Assembly (NCBI GenBank): GCA_002205965.3 | Contig: NADL03000629.1 | Location: 1,178,001 to 1,242,000 of the forward strand | Length of the DNA stretch: 64,000 nucleotides | From: Kappaphycus alvarezii | Taxonomy: Eukaryota > Rhodophyta > Florideophyceae > Gigartinales > Solieriaceae | Reading direction: 5' to 3' | Shown: one piece after another, positions 1 through 12,529 of the stretch | Layout of the letters: the number at the start of each line of letters is the position of its first letter | Position numbering within the stretch: the first letter of the stretch is position 1 | Made by a program: the position numbers and the translations under genes | The notes under the pieces: generated by a model | Database searches by the model: none | What the model was told of the DNA's origin: nothing | Seen by the model: the letters and a program-made list of their open reading frames with translations, nothing else

Positions 1-3000
1 CACAAATAATCAATTAAAATTTCTTGAAAAAACTTTTAGGCTTAATTCTAGAATATTTTTGTCTTCATTCTTATGAGCGTAGTGTATTCCAATTACTTGG
101 GTACCGAGCTAAAAATAGCAAATATGAAGATATAAAAATCCTATAGAAGCAGGCTAAAGTGTCTTACACTGCACTTTTATCCTACAAACTCGTATAATAA
201 ATTTAACAGTAAGATATTTACTTATTTTGTACGCTTCCAATATTGCATAATTGCTTTTCACAGGAGGAAAAGGAAAGATGAAGGAAGCAGAAGAACGATA
301 AAGGGCTCATACTATCTCTATTTTAAACTCCGTGCGATCTTTCGCCTACTTCTTTCCTCAGCACTTCTGTTGAATGTAGATCTAGATAATTCAATCATAA
401 AATGATTTCAATTAGAATGAATTTTGGGAAAGCTTATCCCAATCCGCATACATCATATCAGGATGATTTACTTCTCCAGGAATCTTTCACTTGCTAAAAA
501 GGTATGCAGCAGGTGCAGATGCTGCATAGCATCTGGAAGATAGTGAGAAGCGTAAAACTCGAATGACGTGTTAAAACCCAAATCCTAAGTTCCTTGTCGA
601 CGGATTCCATACAGCAGAGGCTGTATAGAAAAACTGTACCCGAGTTGCGCCGGTTTACTGTCCCATAGATTTTATACCAATACATTAATATTGGTCTACA
701 ATTTCTTGTAAAATACAGAACCCAAGGACGCAGAGCGGGAAATGTTTTCGATTGCCTCTGCAGGCGTCAACATTTGTGCATATAGACCAATTACCATGGA
801 ATAAATATATAAATTCAACCGCAAGTTGCCGTTCATTCTCAGTAAACTGCATTCTGCATCCCATGTACCACAGTAGCTCCACTTTTTGTATAATGATGTA
901 GAATACACAATTCTCGGCGCTTTTATCGTCCAATCTGTGCATCTGACCATGAAATGCATCACAACATTCCGTAGCTTATGCTAGTCAGCGTAATGAACAC
1001 AATGAAATTTCCACTTGGCCATAATTTATTCAATCTAACGCGTGCTAGATCGCGTTGGTTTTTTGTTTACGCACATGAAACGAAACTAAAAAGAACGTTT
1101 TTTCCATCGCAAAGTTTTGAGTAGTGCTTTTTTGAGTTTTTCCGTGCTCCAATGCTTCAAAATGAATGAAAGTTTCCTATCGGACATTACAAAAGTACGG
1201 AAAGTTATTACGTAAAAATTTCCGAAGCGTACAATAAAACCATAATTGCTCATTCGTCCATTTATTAGAGTGAGGGAATCTAAAGTATCCATTTGTTACA
1301 AAGAAATACCATTTGAAAATCTTTGGGGTTCCATAGGCTCTCTTGGATTTTTTTTTGCAGAACATTGAATATTTTCCAAAAATACCCAAAAAGTTTTACG
1401 AGATATCCAGAAAAGTATGGATGAATGGAGAAAAATTTTCGATCTGCGGGATTTTCCTGGGGTTTGCTAGCGAAAATTCATAAATTTATTTAATTGTTTT
1501 ATAACTGATCGCAAGACTAACTGCGTGATAATTACTATAAAAATTATACGTATGTACGATTACAACATCGCAAAATAATATGCTACCCATAGGTGGAGTC
1601 GCCTGCAGGTTAACGTTTTCCATTATTTGAGCGATTTTAGATGGTCTATCAACTCGGAATTTTCGGATACTGAATGCCTGCAGATTTTTCAGATTAATCC
1701 TTAAAAACATTTCAACAGTAATTACGGAAGCCATGGATAAAAATGTGGCGGAGGATGTGCAGATCTGGGAGACATAAATGACCATGAAAAGGATTACTCA
1801 AACTCATAAATTGTTTTCTTAATTCTCCACTTCCGAATCAGCAACTCAAAATTTTGAAGAGGGAGCAAAGCGTATTTTTTGTCATGAAATACCTGAGCTG
1901 TCAGCTTTTACTATTTCCAAGAATAAAATGAGAAATGTATACAAATCTGTGAAAAACCTGTGTAGCATACCTAAAATCTGTTTCTTATCCTTAAAAACCT
2001 ACGAATAAAATTAATTTACAAAGAATGTTCTAGCTTTCTCTAGACTCCTTTGCAGTCGCGACACACCTAAAAAAAATCTTCATGGCTCCTTTACTACATA
2101 ATTACGAAATTTTTATGGGAATGAAACTTTAGAGGCCGATACAGAAGTGTGGTATCCTCAAATGTTAGAAATGCTCTTCAGATTCAAGTCAGTATATTCC
2201 ACTTTTTCTTTATTAACCCTCAGACACTGATAAATCAATCTAATTTCTTTTTATGTCATTATTTCTTCGGTGCTAAATATTTTGGATAACTAATAACTTC
2301 TCATTCCTTAAAAGATAATTAATATTATCGCAGTGCAAAAAAACTTTAACAGTAATAATTTTCAACTTTTTTCGCTTTCAATAAGACATTGTTCATGCAG
2401 TTCAAAATATCACAGTAAATTAACCGCCACAAGACTCGTTTCAAATTTAATTTTCACAATTATTTCTTTCTGATAAGAATAAAGCCCATTGAACGGCCAT
2501 TCGTGTGCATGTCTTACAGATATACAGTATATTTGTATAATTGAAAAGTTCATTACCATTAAATCAAATGAAATATGGGATTTGCGATAGTAATTTCAAC
2601 GAAACTTTTCTTTTACCAGCTTGGGAGTCAACGCAATTTTGTCGAAATCTTGAATTTATTGTTTCAATTTTCCACAGTAGCTATAATATCAATACAATTA
2701 GTCCTATCAATTTCTATAGTAAATATATATATTTTATAAAAAAGTTTTCGGGGTCATTCAAACCTATAGGGGCACTTTTGAGGATGATATGTTCCCAATC
2801 TGACGCCTCCATGTTCCAGTTCGCTTCTTTACAGGTATTTTTGTACAGCTTCGTAAATTTTTAATTTTTTCTTTGAACTTTCTGCTTTAATACAGTAATA
2901 AACTTCAACATCATCACGAAATATTTCTCCTCCTTCTTCGAACTCCATCACTACATTGGCAACTTCCCCTTAAAACGACTCCCTAACCTATAGTATCCCC

Positions 3001-6000
3001 CTTCATTTGACTCTGATGCCACCCAACTGGCCTTTCTTCTAAATTTATAGACTCCAAGTAACCTCGAAAACCTCTTTCGCGGATCTTGCACCAAGCTGGG
3101 ACCAAACTGTCCTTAACTAACACCCCGATAAAACGCTCTCGCTACGCACTGAAAAACACCCGAAACATGTTGACAACCTATCCCAAGACTCCCGAAACAT
3201 AACATCTCCTCTAGAATTTATTCGTTCTGCCCTCGCCTCTGACTCTATTTCTCAGATTCTCGATCATCTTCATCATTCTCCCTCCTATCAATCCCTCTCA
3301 CACTATATTTGAGTCTTGTTCCAACACAGCGAGACCACACCAGCCGGGCAGCCTCTCCCCACTTTCGAATTTTCTCGCCAGCCACTTACCTCATGAGTAC
3401 GAACCTGGTACAAACTTGAGTCTTATTTAATGTGAGACTCCTTTTAATCATTTTTCCTCCAGTACAATTCTCTTTACTCCCGCATTCTATGTAATACCTG
3501 CAGACACACGTATCAGTAACACCTCAAAATATCTATACCGCAATTAACAGGGAACTAAGTTCCCTTATTGCATACTCTGTAATAATCACAGTATTTAATC
3601 TTCAGAGAAAGATTAATGCGGCTTTGGAAATTTTTTACTTGCATCACTGTGCAGAAGTGGATAACCTATTTTTCATACTATTGGTATACCACTGTTGAGT
3701 TTTCGACCGCATATATAGAGTCCATCGGTTCGGTTTCTCCGACAGGTTTATGAAATGCCAAAAACACCTTTGCTTGCTCTATTTACACTACTGGACCAGC
3801 CAGTTAGGCTTTGACGGAAGAGATAGTCAGCTCAGCAGTAAAGAGGATTCATTTTGAAGATTATATTATTAGCTGGTTCTTGTAGAGACGTAAAAATGGC
3901 GAATAAAACTCCATTTTATTATTTCTATCGTTTATTGGGTTTTACTCTGCAGTCTCTGATAACATATTTTTATTTAATTCCCTTACAGTGATAGCCAATT
4001 TTGGGAATCGTGAATTTAGGGTTCAAGTGGGACGTAGTTCCTTTATAGTATTATCTGGGGCCTTTGATGGGTTAGCGTGCGAAAGTTAAATCACCTCTGA
4101 ACGTTGAAACTTCAAGTCTCACACAAGAATATAACAGGCAGGTATTTTACGCTTTTAATGTTCAAGCCTCAGGAGATGGTAGCTGCCGCCTTTTTGAAGT
4201 TTCACCTGTTGCTCCCGGAGATTTCCTTGAAAATTAAGTATTGAAAGTAAGCTCGTTATTTGAAAGACTGACAAGGGACCATGAAAGCTTCTGGATTGCT
4301 AGATTGGGCTGCCAGATTTCCGCTACTTCATTTTATGTCTGCAGTGTTAGGGTTCTGAGTCTGTGCACTGGTTTTAGTTTAACTGTGGAAAATGCTCCTT
4401 TTAACTACTGGCTTCCATCAGCTTTCTGTGTCATGAAAACGTTTGATTTATTTGAAGATTAAGTTGACGCGCTGCAAAGGCCAATCCTAGCTACAAAAGA
4501 TAACTTCAGAAATGTTTTTCAGTCTCCTCCATTCAAACACTATCTGATTGATAATGAATTATCACCAATTAAAATTACGCGGAGCATTTCGAAACCTTCA
4601 GAAATTAACGCGATGTGCTACGACATTTAGTAGGACACAAGCGTCCCCTCAAAAGAAGTGCGTAATAGTTATGATGTATAGCATTGGTGTAGGTTGTTGT
4701 TAGAGTCTTAGAAGCTAATGTCTGATTTTACGCAAAAAATGAGTACTTATAGCTGCGTCTTCTGGGTGATTTTTTCTGACAGAAACCATATCATCGTAAA
4801 AATTCTTTGTTCTTCTAAAGAGAAGAAGTCCATCTATGTTTCATTATCGGAATTAAAATCAACAGCATGCAATTCTTCAATACTTTTCTGGACCCGTTCA
4901 GGTCATTCCCATTTAATTTTGAAGCAGTCAGACTCCTTGATGTCCAAAACTACTTTCGTGTCACCGATAACTTAAGTGTCCACTTCTATCGACCTCGCGA
5001 GAATCGCAGAGGCTTTATCACTAACCAAGAAATGATTAAAGTTTTTTGCTCCAAACATGAATCCACGATAGTACTGCATTAATATTGATGTGTCCTTACA
5101 TTAAGATAAAGATATTTATTATCCTAATGCTGACAGAAACCGCAGCTCTTGAAAAAAGTTTAGGTCTGTAAATATTTACTACAGAGATACTCTTGAAACA
5201 TAAAAAAACAGCAACTAGGTGCTTAGTTGGTCGAAATTTCGCAATTTCTGTTAATGTAACCACCCTCAAGTACTGAGAGAATAAAACGTGGAAAAATATA
5301 TAACTTAAATAGAGTTAAATAGGATTTAAAAAAGTATTTCGTACCCTGACCAGCGTTAAAATTTCCTAAAAGTTTGTCTAAATCGAGTTTCTCCAATGTT
5401 GAAAGAAAATACTTGCAAAAAATAGGATCAGTTTCTTCTTCATATGATGATAATGGTAAGATTATACAAGGATGTAGTCTTCATGCCATCATGAAGGCTG
5501 TTAGATATATTTATTGCTTAGGCTTCCGCTGTATCCTCGCCATGGGCCTGATTTCTCTTGGTACAGCGAGTAGGTTCACCAGAGCCGCTAACTTACCGAC
5601 ACTTCTCACTCATAACCCCATCATTTAGACAATATAACTTTGAAAGTAAACTAGTCACACCTATAGTGCAGTAAACCCCATAGAACTCCAAGTATAAAAT
5701 GGAAAAATTACCATCTGTATCCGTAGAGAAGCAATCATTGTTGTTCTGTCCATATTTCGAAATTTGATGTATACAGTTTTGAATTTTGCCCAAAAAAAAT
5801 TGCAGGCAGTTAAAAAACGGATATATGCATCAACCACAGATACAAATTCATCTCTCACTATATTTGCGGGGTCCGAAAATATCAAATTTATAATTATCGC
5901 TCATTCAAACTGTCAAAAACGCGCCTGATAACTTTTCTCGTTTATCATGATCTATCTACAATTGCTGTTAAAGTTCCTTCAAAATATTTGTTAACAAGGG

Positions 6001-6690
6001 GCTTTTTGGCCGCAAAGGATATAAGAGAGGAATTAATTCTTATTTTTTTGTCCATTTTCAGAATTTTCCACAAATTTAACAGTGGACTCCTTCAACGACA
6101 AAAATTCAAGTTCCTGTACATATTATAAGACAATTATAACTATTACTAAATTTCCATTTACCGCCTTCTTGTTTTATCCGGATTCAGTATCATAATGCTA
6201 CGAAATGTCGATACATAAACGTTATGAGTTTCCTTACTATTAAATTATGATATTCTTTGATTCCTGCAGTTTTTCTTTTCTCTGTTTTACGAAATTCATT
6301 TCTACCCGCACACTAGCCATGAGTTTCCCGCTCAACTATTTGCCTTCCTTTATTCTCTACATAGATAAATGTGCTGACCTCAGTGGTCCTCTGGTATTTT
6401 AGACTTTTGTCTCTGGAGTAGTTTCCGCGGCACTGTTTTTATAATACTACATTACCAACATCGCTGATAGAAAAGTGTAGAAATATGATCGTGAGTTGGG
6501 TCGCATTAATTTGTGCAAAATGATGATAGCGGTATTCTGATACTGAAGAAGTTGCCTATATGACCGCTCTACGTTGACGTTTGCAAAAAATTTGGATCTG
6601 ATTACAATATTTAAAGTGTAAAAGGTGAATAATTATAAAGAGAAACAAATAAACTGGCAGATATCAAATCGGAAAATGTGGATGCATCAT
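1..6690. other. AT-rich gene-free stretch
   Basis: No open reading frame here has a recognisable domain, and all are short and interrupted. The base composition is strongly AT-rich. One more C-rich patch lies at about 2,900-3,500; it resembles a pyrimidine-rich LTR or leader but matches nothing else in the window that I could see. The 5' LTR and gag of the decayed gypsy element that starts to be recognisable near 6,700 should lie in about 4,500-6,700 by spacing from the better copy, but I could not recognise them. Confidence 0.6.
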
Positions 6691-6930
6691 AAACAGTTCC
6701 TTAAAATTGAGAGGAGAAATACAAGCGAGAAGGAGAGCGAAAGATCACGGAATTTCAAGAAAATTTGAACAACTTCCTTCTACTATACAGTATCTTGTAA
6801 AATATCCGGCATATTCTCATATTCCGAGGTCTTTGCATGGTTATTTTTTCGATTTAAAGAAGGCGAATGTGACATTCATGCACTCTTCCGAGCTCCCTGA
6901 TCTAAAATCAATCTTTCATTTATGTAGACG

Positions 6931-8150
6931 CTAACCGCCAAAAATATGACTACGGTATTTCGGAGAATGTTTCCAAAAGCTCGCTCACGGAATTATTCGA
7001 CCGATCTCGTCTCTACGCTCATTTTCGCCGTTACTACTCCCAACATAATTGAAACATTCGCTTTTCACCAGTTAACGACAATAAAACCAAACAATGGTAC
7101 CATATTGGTTCCCAAGTACTAAATTTCTAACAAACAATCGACTACTTGAAGGACAGGAGATAATTTACATTGATGCTACTGTACAAAGGATATTAACAGA
7201 TACCTTTGGATGAGAAATGCAAGGAGAAGAGGGCTCTACCAGAAAGATTGGTACATTCAGATCCGACTTGATGCATTTCTGCCTTATGGATGAACCATCC
7301 GCACTCGAAGGGATGATGGACGAGATCTTGAAAGGACTTCTACTTGCGAGGGTTCATGTTGATGGTTCGTTGATATCCTTAAAACCTTTGGATGAAGATT
7401 TAACTGATATAAAGACAGTACTGGATAGAATATTGGAGTGCAGCTTGAAATTCAAGTTAAGCAAACTATTAGTAGCCACAAACTCCACTAAGCTACTAGT
7501 TCACGTCGTAGATTGAGGGATATTCAGGATCGATCCGGAAATATCGAGAGAATTAAAGCTACAGCACGCAAATACTTCAAAGAGCGACCATCGAGGCTTA
7601 CTCGGTTTGGCCTCATATTTCCAGCGGTTTATCAAATATTTTCCGTAGAGACAGCACCGCTTCACGCAGGAACTGGGAAATTTAAAACTTTTCCTGGGAA
7701 AAGGAGATAAAATTTCCATAGACGAACTTAGCAGGAACCTATGCGCCCCTCTAGTACTTATATATCCGTATTTTAGAAGATAATTTATAGTGAAACGAAT
7801 GTATCTGCTCGACATTTGGGAGCTTTTTGTTCCAAAATGATGGAAACGGAAGGCTAAACTCCGTTCAATTCATAAGTTAGAGTATGATTAGTGGAGATTG
7901 GAGATACCCTATTTGTAAAAAGAAATCATTGACTGTTGTCTTTTGCATTGAAAAATTTTCTCACTTATCTTTACTAACTCGAAGGTATTTGTCCAAAAAC
8001 TGAACACTAAGTAATTAAGGCAGAACTTTAAAAGTAAGATTTACATCATTTTTTGGCTAGGTGGTAAGAAATTTTGCGCAATAATTGGTTTGAAATTTTG
8101 CACAGAGCCTGAGTAAGGAATCAGCCAGCTTATTACTTATCTTTTTTGGA
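6931..8150 (+). pseudogene. Decayed gypsy reverse transcriptase / RNase H
   Basis: The best readable part is 7,217-7,516. It keeps the residues around the RT palm (SALEGMMDEILKGL, then ARVHVDGSLIS where the intact family has a YIDD box) and the following thumb segment LECSLKFKLSKL. Frame changes and stops follow, but a GLASYFQRFIK-like segment and RNase H-like stretches up to 8,150 can still be lined up with 30,990-31,615. The catalytic YIDD is degraded to VHVDG, so no activity is possible. Assignment rests on side-by-side reading with the second copy in this window. Confidence 0.8.
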
Positions 8151-9100
8151 TAGGCCATCAAATAAGAGCAACTGTTTTCACCAGAATTTCATTAGAGTCT
8201 ACGAAATACCATGATGGGTATGAGAAGATGTTTGAGGCTAGTATCAAAGAAATCATTCGATTCATTGAGGAATTGGAAATACGAAAGTCGACACGGGGCG
8301 TAGATAATTGGTGCGCACGAATCCAATCCTTTTCGTTTGTAGGATGGAAACATATTTCGACTTAATCAATCTGATTCCCGACTATTCGCCTCAATTAAAG
8401 AGGCAATGAAGATCCAAAGGAAGTTTTATAATGAGCTAATTCTTTCGCATCTCGGAAGAATGAAGCAATTCATTACGGAAAATATTTTGATGGCCAAAAA
8501 TGCGCAGGTATTATGACAGTTTCATGGAAAGTTGTGACTCTTTTTAAAAATTCATTCCCATCCAAAAGCAAAGATTGCATTGAGCTTCTCGGTTTGAAAC
8601 CTCTTTGAGACCTTCCAGATCGACCTTTCCAGTTCATTCAAAGGGACTAGTCTTGGCAAAAATTATTTTCTAATAGGAATAGCGCACTTCACTGGCTACC
8701 ACTTATCATGCTACTGCAGCGGTGCTCTTTAGTCTCGTACAACAAGAAATAATTGAGTTGAGTCGTTATTTCTCCCTAAAAATCATCTCTGAAAAGCTCT
8801 TTGTTTCACTGCAACAATCTTCTTCATTTTTTGGGAGAGAAATTCATTCAATCGAAAACGGTTTTTGCTTGCACTTTTCATTCCAATTGAAGTTATCAAA
8901 GAATAGTACGAGCAATCAAAAGGGTAGTCGCGAAAGACACGGCCAGCGGAGAAGAAGAGTGGGAATTGCTGCGCCAAAAGTATTATACGAGCCTTGTCAA
9001 AAGATTTAGGGAAATGGTTGCTCATTATTCGAGATTTTGCACGGAAAAGCTGCAAAGATTCTAGAAAAAGACTTGACAGAAAATTTAGCATATGGAAAAA
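8150..9100 (+). pseudogene. Decayed gypsy integrase region
   Basis: Continues the gypsy relic. 8,150-8,540 lines up with the linker and H2C2 zinc domain at 31,615-32,000. About 8,640-8,720 reads as a FLIGIAHFTGY-like segment, similar to the start of an integrase core where family members have a D-x-FTK motif; the aspartate appears lost. Farther on, only short blocks are readable, and no DD-E triad can be assembled. This relic is the only place in the window where sequence downstream of the integrase zinc domain of this family survives, because the 28-32 kb copy is truncated there. Confidence 0.45.
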
Positions 9101-9839
9101 TTACGAAATTCAATTTAGGAGTGACAGAACATTGTAGATCACGCCTGGTGAATAAAAGGCAAGCAAGGAAATTCGAATATTCAGGCTTAACCTTTTCAGT
9201 CGACTGCAAAGTTCTTTTTTCCATTTAAAACGCATGAATAAGGCTATAAAAAGGCAAGTCTTCTAATCAAAGCACTCCGTCGATTGTACTATCATGGAGG
9301 AGAAACGAACTCAGAAAAGCTCTTTTCGAGCTTAGGGAGAGATCCATGAGGGCAATCCGAGAAGGAAGTCTCGTCCCCTACAATTATAGATCTGAATAAT
9401 TTTTCTCACACAGGACTACACCCAACCTGTAAATACGCTTTTTTATAACTACCGATGCATTCATATGGGTGCAGAGGGAGCTTCAAATTGCATTGAATTG
9501 TTTACGAAGGTTTATTCGAGCTCCATGCCATCATCTATTACAGCACTGACACCTGCATATGTATCCGTATTATGAACGGCCCCTTGATTCCCGAATAATA
9601 TGACCAAGTATTACAAGGTTTTCTGTTCTCGTTACAAAATGGGATGCTCATGGAAGCAGTTCCAAATCTTGGGAGTAATATATAACATTAATCCGTCGAA
9701 ATTTATGGGGAAATATCTACCAGAGACCTTTCGAAAACCTATCTAAATGTTATACTTCCATTTTATTTCTCAAGAACCACCAAGATGTGTACCTCAGACA
9801 ATAAGACTTACCAGTAGGTATGTATTTTTCGTGTAATCT

Positions 9840-10760
9840 TTCTGAAAACCATCACGCGCAAGGTTGTAAGGCTTGCCTAAGGTGAGCAGTGGAAAGCGAA
9901 ACCTCTTTGGGGCGGTAGCTGAGAGTCCGGTAGACTGATAGTGGTAGAGCGTTCGATTCAAAGCCTCTTAAAGTGTCTAGAAAGACAACCTATATCAAAT
10001 ATCTGTAATATCTAGCTTAGGTAAAGAACTATTAGTTCTGGAGAATACAGACGACGCAAGAAGTTAGAAAAGGGGGCACGACAACGGTCGCTCTAGGTCA
10101 GTCGGAACCCAGCGCAACAGAAAGTCACTCCGTTAGGGTGAAAGATACTCTTCCTCTTTCTGGAAATGTATAGGATACAAACCTCCTAAAGAAAATAAAC
10201 AGAAAAATTCACACAAGTGCATAAAACAAAGGAAAGGTTAAAAGCTAAGGAATAGCTGAAAAGCTGGGGCGTTCAGATGTCTAGTCAAACTTAACTAGAA
10301 GCAACGACACCAGCCAACGTAAAGTTGAACTACGCACTGCGTGGGAGTCCCGATGAGAGCCGGACCTCGGTTATCTTTACAATACAACAGTACGACTGCT
10401 AGTTAGGAATAAATGCAAATTAAAGTCATTTAGCTTGTTAGCTAGGTTTAGAAGCAGTTAGTGGTAGGACACGTTTAGATAATAAACCGGTAAACCGATA
10501 ATAACAAACATAGTTATTGGGGCAACCCATTCGGGCCTATTATGGTCAAATGGACCATCTTGAATAGAGTTATCTTGTTAGCATTCCAGTAGATAGTTAG
10601 TAGCTGACCAAAAGGCCACTTATTGTACACCTGCAAGTTGTCATTGCACTACAGTAGAATCTATTAGTGGCGTACCCATTATGGGACTCTCATTCTACAC
10701 TTTGCCAAAACGAAAGTTCAAGTAGGAAAATTATCCTCTTGAGGCAGTTGTGTCCCCAAA
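9840..10760. other. Unassigned block with structured-RNA look
   Basis: Compared with its surroundings this stretch is richer in G and purines, lacks usable open frames and contains many short self-complementary pieces (for example AGCTAAGGAATAGCTGAAAA near 10,241, and a CCGATGAGAGCCGG element near 10,350). A GTTCGATTC near 9,951 resembles a tRNA T-loop, but no cloverleaf forms around it. It sits between the integrase relic and the relic 3' LTR, so it is either the element's 3' internal region or an insertion, perhaps of organellar intron or rRNA origin. I cannot identify it. Confidence 0.3.
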
Positions 10761-11269
10761 AAGGACCTCCGAGGGCCATAGCAGACCAAGAAGAGTTCTA
10801 GACGTTCTACAATTCATTTTTGGAACGTTATGGTTGTAATCAGATGCATAATGATCTGTATTAGAATCCGTACATTTTAGCAATCAGGCACAAGACGGTA
10901 ACATTTATAGCAAAGAACAATGACGAGCCAGGATGCTCATCTTGAGGGTAATGCGTGTTGGTTGGTAGTTAAACTGGTCCTTTCTGCAAGTGGCTGTTTT
11001 AGGTCATATCGAGAGGCCTTCTGTACCTCTTCTATCTAAACCAATCGTCCTCCTTTTTAATAAATCCTAAACGGGGAAAAATTAAGGTGTTTCAATGATA
11101 AAAATTTTTTTAATCTATGTTCTGAAGGTCACATCAAAATATTGTAACGATTAGTTGGCATAGGAGAACCAATAAACGTAGTTAATCTGGTTTAAGGTCG
11201 CTAGAAGGCTAAATCCTAAAATTATTTTCCATTTATAAATCTTATTTCACTGTAAAATTACTTTTCACT

Positions 11270-12525
11270 CTTTACTTTTCAAGATTTTGTCCTCTATTTG
11301 CGATGAGAAAAGGTTCGACTGTTGACCGCTCATTCTCCAATTCAGTTCGGATATTTCTTGAGGGTAGATTTTTTGCCCCAGAATTCATGCAATTTGAATG
11401 AGCAGCGTCGCCTCGCATTTTTTTTTTTCGACCAAGGCCGTGAAAGTTATCGAGTACATGCCCCTATTTAAATTAATATAGCAACCTCTTTGATTATAAC
11501 CCCGACAATCAACCAACTCATCAGGTCAACCGCACATCTCCTTACTTTTCTATCAAAATTACTTACCTCCGCCCATTCGTCACCATCAGTAAATTAACCA
11601 GAGTCCCCCGCCGCGTCAATGACCTAATTTGATGCCTTATAGGTCAACAGACTACGAGTAATACCTCAAAAGGGTTAGCACGTAACGGGTTCGTGAGTAT
11701 GTTCTTCATCAATTTGTGGAGGAGGTAGAGGAACAGAGGAGGCGGAAGATAGTGAGTTGGATCTAGAGGAATCCGATGATGAGAAGGACTAGGTGGACGT
11801 TCGTGGGAGTCATTGGCATAAAACCGTTTGGGAGTTGCTTTAGGGGAAATTGAGGAGCTTCACTCAACTATCTTTCCAGGTGAAGGTGTTGTTCTAATCT
11901 CAGACTCTTTAGTTTGGGGAAGGGTCAGTTCTATAATCCTAGGAAAGAGTGGAAGATCTAGATATTCCTGATAAGTCTGTATACGATCGTGAGCTGTTAG
12001 AAAGAAATTTTAGGAATTTTTTGGAGTTCTGTATATTTTGAAAGAATTGTGGAGTTCTGAAATAGAAGATGGGTATTTTGAGGAATAGATCTAGATATTT
12101 TTACTGAGAGTATATAATGTCAGTCTTTCTTATCGCAAAGATTCCCTTGAATTCATTTTATGGTATTTATTGTGTGTATTCTAGACTTAAGGGATAACCG
12201 AAAAGTCTCTATGAAGTTGGATAAACAGATTACTTGGAGGTAGATCAAGCAATTTTTTAGACACTTCAAGTGCGGACCTAAATAGTTGCAAAGTTGAGTG
12301 TCAACGTCTGACCTAAAAATCGTTTCATTTACTTACTCTCTGAGGATATGTGGTAAATCAGGAACACTCTACACTTCCCTGTAGACCCTTGATATTCGAT
12401 TCTTACTTTTTTGTTTCTGTTCTGACACTTGCACACCGATAGCACTTTTTTCCATTGCGAAACATCCGTCTTGGGATAATTGGTTCTGTAAATCTCACCC
12501 TAGCCGATTTATTTATCATAACCTC
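11270..12525 (+). repeat. Relic gypsy 3' LTR
   Basis: Lines up with the LTR at 26,640-28,032. Shared blocks include the CCTATTTAAA promoter-like box (11,463 versus 26,909), the LTR coding segment around 11,640-12,080, the segment around 12,190-12,330 (AAAAGTCTCTATGAAGTTGG-like versus 27,717 onward) and TTGGGATAATTGGTTCTG near 12,472 versus TTGGGGTAATTGGTTCTG near 27,984. Exact ends could not be placed. Confidence 0.7.
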
Positions 12526-12529
12526 CACA

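Noticed and set aside
9900-9970. tRNA gene suggested by GTTCGATTC
   Set aside because: No matching acceptor stem, D arm or anticodon arm could be folded around the T-loop-like word.
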